From NCBI GenBank assembly GCA_030146875.1, contig JASLAX010000009.1, forward strand, positions 1 to 38,929: a stretch of 38,929 nucleotides of DNA, read 5' to 3'. Origin of the DNA: Longimicrobiaceae bacterium (GTDB taxonomy: Bacteria > Gemmatimonadota > Gemmatimonadetes > Longimicrobiales > Longimicrobiaceae). Below the pieces are notes generated by a model. That model did no database searches. It was not told the DNA's origin and saw nothing but the letters and a program-made list of their open reading frames with translations. This document shows, one piece after another, positions 33,693-38,929 of this stretch. The position numbers and the translations under genes are program-made. The first letter of the stretch is position 1; each line of letters begins with the position of its first letter.

Positions 33693-33761
33693 CCCTCTCT
33701 CCCCCGAGCCGCTTCGCTGGCTCCCTCCGGCTCTGGCATAGTAACGCCGGAGCCGCCTTCG

Positions 33762-34020
33762 TTGCCGGCGGTTGAAACCGCTGCAACGACCACACGAAGC
33801 CTGCCTTCGCAGGCTGACCGGCACCATGCCGGGCCGCCCCTCCCCCCGGACGCAACCGACCCCCGTGGATCCTCGGACGAGGCCACCCGGAGCGGTCCGG
33901 AGGACGCCAGTCTCGATGACGGAGGTCCGGCACCCACCGTCGGCAGGCCAGTCCGCGCAGGCGGACTTCGCGCCGTTGTTGCTGCGATCTCTTCAATCGC
34001 CGGTGCGGGACTCGCGGGAA
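33762..34020. repeat. pair of inverted imperfect repeats
   Basis: The left copy joins CGGTTGAAACCGCTGCAACG-type sequence to the hairpin AGCCTGC-CTTC-GCAGGCT (33798-33815). The right copy holds the hairpin AGTCCGC-GCAG-GCGGACT (about 33949-33966) joined to a diverged reverse complement of the first segment. About 130 bp lies between. No gene is seen in 33693-34177. Confidence 0.6.
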
Positions 34021-34023
34021 ACA

Positions 34024-34055
34024 GGAGGGTGTCGGCCGCGCGGCCGACACCCTCC
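34024..34055. terminator. 32-bp perfect palindrome between convergent operons
   Basis: The sequence at 34024-34055 is perfectly self-complementary with 16-bp arms. It separates the ceramide-type operon from the minus-strand DUF5916 gene. On the minus strand it is followed by TGTTTCCC, so it can serve at least that gene as a terminator. Confidence 0.7.
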
Positions 34056-34177
34056 GTCCTCTTCCGTCGTACTCGTCCTCCACCCCCGCGCTCCGTCCAC
34101 CTCTTCGTCGTCCCCCGTCGACTCGTCGCGAGGACGTCGATCTCTCGTCACCGGATCCGTGGAGGTGCCTTCCGCGA

Positions 34178-36826
34178 TCACCGCAGCGGGATCCAGTACG
34201 TCACCTTGATCGCCAGGGTGTTGTCGCCGGGCGAGCCCAGGGTCTCGGCCAGGGCGCCGGGGTCCACGCGGCCCTCGCGCGTCCACTCGCGCTCACGGTC
34301 CTGCTGCCACACCACGAACAGCGTGCTCCCCGGCCGCCACTCCCACCGGAGCACGGCGTTGCTGCGGAACGAGCGCAGGTCGTAGTCGGCCGCCTGTACG
34401 CTGCGGGTACCCTGGTGGACGGTGGTGACGGAGCCCTCGCGCACGACGCGCGGGTCGTCGGGCGCGTAGACGTTCAGGCCGCGGGAGCGCGCGGCGGGAA
34501 GCTCGCCCACGTCGCGGAAGTGGCCGGTGGCGGCGAAGGGCTCGGCATAGGCCTCCAGCGCCAGGTCGGGCGAGAACAGGTAGCGCGCGCGGATCTGCGC
34601 CGAGAGCTCGCGCCGGTCCAGCGCGGCGAACACGTAGCGCGACCCGAAGGTGGCCTCCGGCCCGCCGCCGGGCAGGGTGCCCACGTACTGCCGGCGCGTG
34701 GTGGCGACCAGCCAGTTGGGATCGACGGAGAGCTCCCAGCGCGTTCCCGCGCGCACGGTCACGCCCCCGCTCACGCGGCGCGTGGGATCGCCCTCCTCGG
34801 TCTCGCCATAGTACAGCCGTCCGCGCCAGCGCACCGTGCCCGTGTTGGCGCTCGCCACCTCCGCGATGCCCACGTACTGCGCCACGGTGCCCACCAGCGG
34901 CCCGCCGCGCGCCATGGTGGCGCTGGTGGCGCGCGGGATCCAGAGCACGGTCAGGTAGCTGCGCCACAGGTTCTTCCAGGTGAGGTTGGCGTCCAGGTAC
35001 TGCTGCGTGGCGGTGCGCACGCCGTCGTGGTTCCAGACGGCGCTGGGCGTGTAGAACACGTCCACCGAGCGGAACGGCCCGCGCGGCGTCCGCTCGCGCC
35101 AGCGCAGCTCGCCGTACCACTGCGTCTGGTCGGCCGAGGAGAGGCGCCCCGCGTCGTTCAGCTCGAACCCGGGCGAGGTGGTGGTCACCCCCGTCTCCCA
35201 CACCCAGTGCTCGCCGGCGATGCGGGCGGCGCCGAGCGAGCCGGTGAAGCCGGAGAGGGAGGTCCGGGACGGGTCCAGGCGCGCGTGCTCCGCGTCGGGC
35301 CGCTGGAAGTAGCGGGCGCTGGACCTCTGCGTCCGCAGCAGGGCCACCGAGTCGCCCTCCACCCGCGAGAGGCCCAGGGAGCCCGTCAGCTCGTAGGTGC
35401 CGCCGCCCAGGCGCACGCTGCCGTCCACCCCGCCCGCGAACGCCGAGCGGTGCATCCGCGCCTCCAGCGCGGATCCCGCCTCCAGGTCGCGCCGCAGCGC
35501 CGTGGCGGTGACGCCGACGGCCGCGGCGCCGCCGCGCATCTCCTGCTGCAGGCGGGCGACCGCGTAGCCGGTGCGGGGCTCCACCTCCAGCGTCTCCCGC
35601 GTGCCCGCCGCGGTGTCGGCCAGCAGCGCGCGCTCGCGGTCGGTCACGGCGGCCAGCACGCCCACGGAGAGGCCGGACGGCAGGCGCCCCGTGAGCTTCG
35701 CCGCGCCCAGGATGGTGCTGGAGCGCGGGTAGCGCACGTAGTCGGCGCTCGCCGGCAGCCGCGGCGCCGCGCCGATGCGGCGCGAGTAGAAGTACCCCGC
35801 GCCGCCCCCCGAGAGGAGCTGGCTCCCCTCGGTGAAGAAGGGCCGCCGCTCGGAGAAGAACGTCTCGAAGGCGGAGAGGTTCACCTCCGCCGGGTCCGCC
35901 TCCACCTGGCCGAAGTCGGGGTTCACCGTGGCGTCCAGCGTCAGGTTGGGCCCCAGTCCCACCTTCACGTCCGCCCCCACGCCCGCCGACGCCTCGCGCC
36001 GGTCGGTGAAGGGGTCGCGCGGGTCGGCGTCGCCCAGGGTGCGCAGCCCGGTGGAGACGTAGGGCGAGAGCTCCACGCGGCGCGACGGCCGCACGCCCTG
36101 GATGCCGCGGAGCTCGCCGAAGAGCGACGACCAGGCGCGCGTCCTGGTGGGGATCGGCGCCCACAGGTCCTCCTCCTCGCGCCCCATGGTCCAGCGGCGC
36201 AGGTTCATCCCCCAGCGGTCCGTGGCCCCGGGCGAGAAGCGGAGCTGCGAGAAGGGGATGCGCATCTCCGCCGTCCACCCCAGGGAGTCGCGCGCCACGC
36301 GGGCCTCCCACACGGGCGAGAAGGAGCCGTCGAGGCGCTCGGAGTCGTCGGCGGGATGGTAGAAGTCCAGGCGGGTGCCCGCGGCGGTGACGCCGAACGA
36401 GTACGCCGTGCGCCGGTCGAGGTAGGTGTCCAGCGAGACGAGGACGTTGTCGGCCAGGTCCAGCGCGTCGCGGCGGCCCACCGGGGCGACGATGCCGGAG
36501 GGGTCGCGCGTCCACATGCGCGCGCCGATCCAGAGCGCGCGGTCGTCGTACAGGAAGCGCACCTCGGTGCGCTCCGTGGGCGCGGCGCCCTCCGCCGGAA
36601 GGCGCTGCACGAAGCCGGCGGCGGGCGTGGCGGCGGCCCAGGCGGCGTCGTCCAGCCGCCCGTCCAGCGACGGCCCCGGCCCGGCGATCCGCACCGCGAC
36701 CGCGCTCGGCCGCGCCGCCGCGTCGGGAGAGGGCGCCGCCGTCGCCGGAGGCGGGGGCGTCTGCGCGGCGGCGGTGGACGCCGCCGCCACGAGGGCGAGG
36801 AGACCGGCGACGGAGACGCGGCGCAT
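34178..36826 (-). CDS. DUF5916 outer-membrane protein with CBM9-like domain
   Basis: This 882-residue protein begins with a signal peptide (MRRVSVAGLLALVAAASTAAAQ). The family-9 carbohydrate-binding-like domain (about 45-215) shows PSLDGRLDDAAWAAA and EMRIPFSQLRF. The DUF5916 part follows with ATVNPDFGQVEADPAEVNLS and FFSERRPFFTEGSQL. A long C-terminal barrel ends with ITYWIPL-like strands. Proteins of this type are outer-membrane channels of unknown substrate, common in Bacteroidota, Gemmatimonadota and some Proteobacteria. The ATG overlaps the stop of the upstream gene (TGATG), so the two are coupled. The length is normal, with no break. Confidence 0.9.
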   Translation of the reverse strand: MRRVSVAGLLALVAAASTAAAQTPPPPATAAPSPDAAARPSAVAVRIAGPGPSLDGRLDDAAWAAATPAAGFVQRLPAEGAAPTERTEVRFLYDDRALWIGARMWTRDPSGIVAPVGRRDALDLADNVLVSLDTYLDRRTAYSFGVTAAGTRLDFYHPADDSERLDGSFSPVWEARVARDSLGWTAEMRIPFSQLRFSPGATDRWGMNLRRWTMGREEEDLWAPIPTRTRAWSSLFGELRGIQGVRPSRRVELSPYVSTGLRTLGDADPRDPFTDRREASAGVGADVKVGLGPNLTLDATVNPDFGQVEADPAEVNLSAFETFFSERRPFFTEGSQLLSGGGAGYFYSRRIGAAPRLPASADYVRYPRSSTILGAAKLTGRLPSGLSVGVLAAVTDRERALLADTAAGTRETLEVEPRTGYAVARLQQEMRGGAAAVGVTATALRRDLEAGSALEARMHRSAFAGGVDGSVRLGGGTYELTGSLGLSRVEGDSVALLRTQRSSARYFQRPDAEHARLDPSRTSLSGFTGSLGAARIAGEHWVWETGVTTTSPGFELNDAGRLSSADQTQWYGELRWRERTPRGPFRSVDVFYTPSAVWNHDGVRTATQQYLDANLTWKNLWRSYLTVLWIPRATSATMARGGPLVGTVAQYVGIAEVASANTGTVRWRGRLYYGETEEGDPTRRVSGGVTVRAGTRWELSVDPNWLVATTRRQYVGTLPGGGPEATFGSRYVFAALDRRELSAQIRARYLFSPDLALEAYAEPFAATGHFRDVGELPAARSRGLNVYAPDDPRVVREGSVTTVHQGTRSVQAADYDLRSFRSNAVLRWEWRPGSTLFVVWQQDREREWTREGRVDPGALAETLGSPGDNTLAIKVTYWIPLR

Positions 36827-37872
36827 CAGCGGAGGCTCCGGGCCAGGTGCGAGACCGCGCGGGAGCGCTCCGCCTCGGAGCCGAAGGTGCGCAGCAGGGC
36901 GCGGTAGGCGTCGGCCACGGCCCCCGCCTCCAGCAGGTCGCGGCGCACGGCGCGCAGGAGCCGGCCCTTCTCGGCGTCCGACTCCATCGGCCGGGCGGCG
37001 TGGATGGCCTCGGCGGCCAGGGCGGGGGTGGCCCGCGCGTCGCGGACGACCGTCCGGAGAACGTGTCCGCGCTCCGCATCCGAGTCGAAGGGCGCCACGG
37101 CCGCGAAGAAGGCGGTGCGCACGCGGGCGTCGGCGAACGGGGCGGTGGCGGCGGCGTGGCGGAGCAGGACGGCGCGCTCCGCGTCGGACCCCAGCGTCCG
37201 CGCCCCCTGCAGGATTGCCGTCCAGGTGCCGGCGTCGCGCCCGGCGTGGTGCATGGCGGAGCGGTAGAGGGTGCGCCGCTCCGCGTCCGAGCCGATCCGG
37301 CCGGAGGCGTGGCCGAGGATGCGCGCGGTCTCCGCCGGCGTGGTGCGCGCGGCCAGCAGCGTGCGGTACCAGAGCCTGCGCGCGGAGTCGGTGCGGAGCC
37401 GCTCCGACTCGCGCAGCACGGCGTCCACCCCGCCGCGGGCGCGGATGCGCGCCACCCGCTCGCGGGTCCCCAGCCCTCCCTCCGCCGCCTCCGCCACCAT
37501 GCGGGCGAGCCATTCGCGGTCGGCCGCGTCCATCTCGCGCGCGGCGCCGTCGCGGCGGAAGGTGGCGCGCACGCGTCCGCCCTCCTCCCACGTCTCGTAG
37601 CGCCGCTCGGGCCCGCGCCCGGCCTCCGCCACCAGCAGGCGCGCCCCGGGGGCCATGCCGACCACCGAGCGCCCGTCGTCGGACAGCTCCACGCCCCCGG
37701 TGGCGCGGATCTCCAGGCGCCGCCCGTGGCCGGTGGAGACCTGGTGCCAGGTTCCCGGCGGCGCGGTCTCGTGGTGGATGGAGGTGCGCTGCTGCGCCCC
37801 GGCCGCGGGGGGGGCGGAGAGGAGAAGCGCGGCCGCGAGGGCGGCGGTTCGGGGAAGGCTGCGGGGAGTCAT
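36826..37872 (-). CDS. secreted protein with 34-residue SDxER helical repeats
   Basis: This 348-residue protein starts with a signal peptide (about 1-26). Domain A (about 48-130) is beta-rich with LEIRATGGVELSDDG, MAPGARLLVAEAG and a closing REWLARMVAEA. Domain B (about 155-348) is built of six helical repeats marked by [ST]-D/E-x-x-[RE]-[RK]: TDSARR at 161, then SDAER at 195, 229 and 264, SDAEK at 298 and SEAER at 332. The spacing is 34, 34, 35, 34, 34. No catalytic motif is visible. It is coupled to the DUF5916 gene, so both may act together at the outer membrane. The partial upstream gene has the same two domains in the opposite order. Confidence 0.85.
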   Translation of the reverse strand: MTPRSLPRTAALAAALLLSAPPAAGAQQRTSIHHETAPPGTWHQVSTGHGRRLEIRATGGVELSDDGRSVVGMAPGARLLVAEAGRGPERRYETWEEGGRVRATFRRDGAAREMDAADREWLARMVAEAAEGGLGTRERVARIRARGGVDAVLRESERLRTDSARRLWYRTLLAARTTPAETARILGHASGRIGSDAERRTLYRSAMHHAGRDAGTWTAILQGARTLGSDAERAVLLRHAAATAPFADARVRTAFFAAVAPFDSDAERGHVLRTVVRDARATPALAAEAIHAARPMESDAEKGRLLRAVRRDLLEAGAVADAYRALLRTFGSEAERSRAVSHLARSLR

Positions 37873-37904
37873 GGCGTTCGCTCCGTGAGAGGGTCGGGAG
37901 ATGA

Positions 37905-37920
37905 TGCTGAAAAAACAGCA
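37905..37920. promoter_or_regulatory. operator-like palindrome, proximal copy
   Basis: TGCTG-AAAAAA-CAGCA lies 33 bp before the start codon of the 34-residue-repeat gene (minus strand). It is nearly identical to a second copy 66 bp away. Confidence 0.5.
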
Positions 37921-37933
37921 CGTCGGGTGAGAG

Positions 37934-37953
37934 GAGCCCCTCCGCGGGGGCTC
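37934..37953 (-). terminator. GAGCCCC/GGGGCTC hairpin between the twin palindromes
   Basis: A 7-bp stem (37934-37940 with 37947-37953) lies midway between the two TGCTG palindromes. On the minus strand it is followed, about 14 nt later, by the T-run of the proximal palindrome. Confidence 0.35.
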
Positions 37954-37970
37954 GGTCCTCCGTCATCGCC

Positions 37971-37986
37971 TGCTGGAAAAACAGCA
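37971..37986. promoter_or_regulatory. operator-like palindrome, distal copy
   Basis: TGCTG-GAAAAA-CAGCA differs from the proximal copy at one base. On the minus strand both read TGCTG, a run of five or six T, and CAGCA. Confidence 0.5.
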
Positions 37987-38002
37987 CTCGGGATCCGGAA
38001 GA

Positions 38003-38025
38003 GGGGCGGGCCGGCGGCCCGCCCC
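38003..38025 (-). terminator. stem-loop after the partial repeat-protein gene
   Basis: A perfect 10-bp stem (38003-38012 with 38016-38025) on a 3-nt loop lies 16 bp past the minus-strand stop codon at 38041. No T-run follows directly. Confidence 0.5.
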
Positions 38026-38040
38026 GTCGTCCCGCCGCGG

Positions 38041-38929
38041 TCAGCGCAGGCTGGTGTAGTGGCGCAGCACGCCGCGCAGCCAGGCGCGGGCCTCGGGACC
38101 GTACGGCCGGTCGCGGCCGTCCACCGTCCAGGAGCGGACCAGCGCTCCGTCGCGGGTGCGGCGGACCTGCACCGCGCGGACGCCGTCCGGCGCGGTCTCC
38201 TCGATGCGGAAGGAGCCGCCGGGGAGCAGGTCCGCCACGTCGTCCCGGTCCGCGCTCAGGACGGTCTGCCGCGCGCGCAGGGTGAAGCGGTACTCCCGCC
38301 CGTCGTGCACGTGGTCCTCCTCGGTCGTGGCGTTCCACACCTGGCGCCCGGTGCGCGCGGCGGGCTCCTGCTGGCGCGCGGCGCCGATGGCCTTCAGCGC
38401 CTCCACGCGCTCCGGCTCGGACGTCATGCTCCGCGCCGCCTCCACGTACGCCGCCAGCGCGTCGCCGCGGGGGCGGTGGCGCAGGGCGGCGGTGTGCACC
38501 GTCAGCCGCTCGGGGCACGACGACATCAGCATGGTCGTGCGCAGCACCGCCGCCAGCGTGGTCTGCGAGACGCCCCCGCGCGCCAGCACGGCGCGCAGCG
38601 CGGCGGCCTGCTCGGCGGAGGAGCTCATCCCCGACACGCTGGACAGGTACGCGGCGCGGACCCGCGGGTTCTCCATCGACCAGCGCGCGGCGGCGGCGAG
38701 CACCTGGCGGCGGTCGGCCATCGACTGCATCGTCTCCGTGGCGCCCAGCACCGCCACCAGCCCGTCGGTGCCCAGGTCCCGCCGCCCCAGCAGCCCCACC
38801 AGCAGCTTGGTGCGCTCCGTGGAGGAGGAGATCCCCGCCGCCGCCTTCGCCAGCGTGGCGTAGCCCGGGTCGCGGCCCGCGGCGGGGAGGACGGCGGGCC
38901 CGTCCGCGGTGCCGGCCGGCGCCGGCCGC
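38041..38929 (-). CDS. partial 34-residue-repeat protein, 5' end outside the window
   Basis: The frame stays open to the last base of the window, so only the last 295 or so residues are seen. They hold five repeats of the same type as in the next gene (STER, ADRR, SAEQ, CPER, EPER), with their acidic positions 34, 34, 34 and 33 residues apart. A beta-rich domain then follows (FTLRARQTVLSADRDDV, LLPGGSFRIEE, RSWTVDGRDR, ARAWLRGVLRHYTSLR), which aligns with domain A of the neighbour. Similar repeats, as I recall, occur at the C-terminus of M56/BlaR1-type metallopeptidases in this group, so the missing part could be such a sensor. That cannot be checked here. A GTG at 38799 is in frame but is probably not the start. 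Confidence 0.75.
   Translation of the reverse strand, partial: RPAPAGTADGPAVLPAAGRDPGYATLAKAAAGISSSTERTKLLVGLLGRRDLGTDGLVAVLGATETMQSMADRRQVLAAAARWSMENPRVRAAYLSSVSGMSSSAEQAAALRAVLARGGVSQTTLAAVLRTTMLMSSCPERLTVHTAALRHRPRGDALAAYVEAARSMTSEPERVEALKAIGAARQQEPAARTGRQVWNATTEEDHVHDGREYRFTLRARQTVLSADRDDVADLLPGGSFRIEETAPDGVRAVQVRRTRDGALVRSWTVDGRDRPYGPEARAWLRGVLRHYTSLR

Noticed and set aside
33693..34177. Short open frames such as one from 33762 on the plus strand
   Set aside because: They translate the inverted repeats and the palindrome. No domain or ribosome-binding site is seen.
37905..37986. The twin palindromes as ordinary intrinsic terminators
   Set aside because: The stems are only 5 bp and the T-run is in the loop on the minus strand, not after the stem. 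A terminator-like hairpin for the upstream gene is already present at 38003-38025.

Overview
The window is a chromosomal piece of very high G+C (roughly 70% or more by eye). It carries no rRNA, tRNA, phage or CRISPR. The gene set suggests a Gemmatimonadota bacterium, possibly of the Longimicrobium kind: a SusC/RagA and SusD/RagB pair, a DUF5916 outer-membrane protein, an ECF sigma factor coupled to a membrane Ser/Thr kinase, Omp85-like and PafA-like proteins, a DUF1460 hydrolase and many dispersed intergenic repeats. This placement is inferred from gene content; no marker gene was available.

Left part (1-11.4 kb). A shortened Ku-like protein lies on the minus strand. Divergent from it, a strong promoter drives a molybdenum-hydroxylase operon (2Fe-2S subunit and 4-hydroxybenzoyl-CoA reductase-like Mo subunit). 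A DUF559 endonuclease framed by a perfect 45-bp inverted repeat splits that operon. Next come a LON-domain protein, a Tat-exported DUF1460 protein, a MarC protein, a small membrane protein and the sigma/kinase pair. Two copies of a composite intergenic repeat flank this last block.

Middle part (10.6-27.2 kb). Here are a glycerophosphodiesterase, an outer-membrane barrel, a cupin and ArgR. A SusC/SusD nutrient-uptake operon follows, with a clear promoter, a long leader and a textbook terminator. After a repeat-rich gap come a helical-repeat protein and a PafA-like phosphatase. Then there is a frameshifted glycogen-binding-domain remnant and a 1205-residue low-complexity protein with about 14 MPGEG-type motifs and a lysine-rich tail.

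Right part (27.2-38.9 kb). Two cold-shock genes (one with an RGG/glycine-rich tail) flank a small membrane protein and a GT2 glycosyltransferase. A tightly coupled operon then encodes an SDR reductase, a serine palmitoyltransferase-type enzyme, a GNAT-fold acyltransferase and a small membrane protein. The first three match the three enzymes of the bacterial ceramide pathway (CerR, Spt, bCerS). Convergent to it is a minus-strand block: DUF5916 protein, a secreted protein with exact 34-residue helical repeats, and a partial gene running off the window that has the same repeat and the same beta-rich domain in the opposite order. A pair of identical operator-like palindromes lies between the last two.

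The best leads for undescribed biology are the repeat-protein pair with its twin palindromes, the MPGEG protein, the DUF559/inverted-repeat unit, the shortened Ku, and the compact ceramide operon in this lineage.
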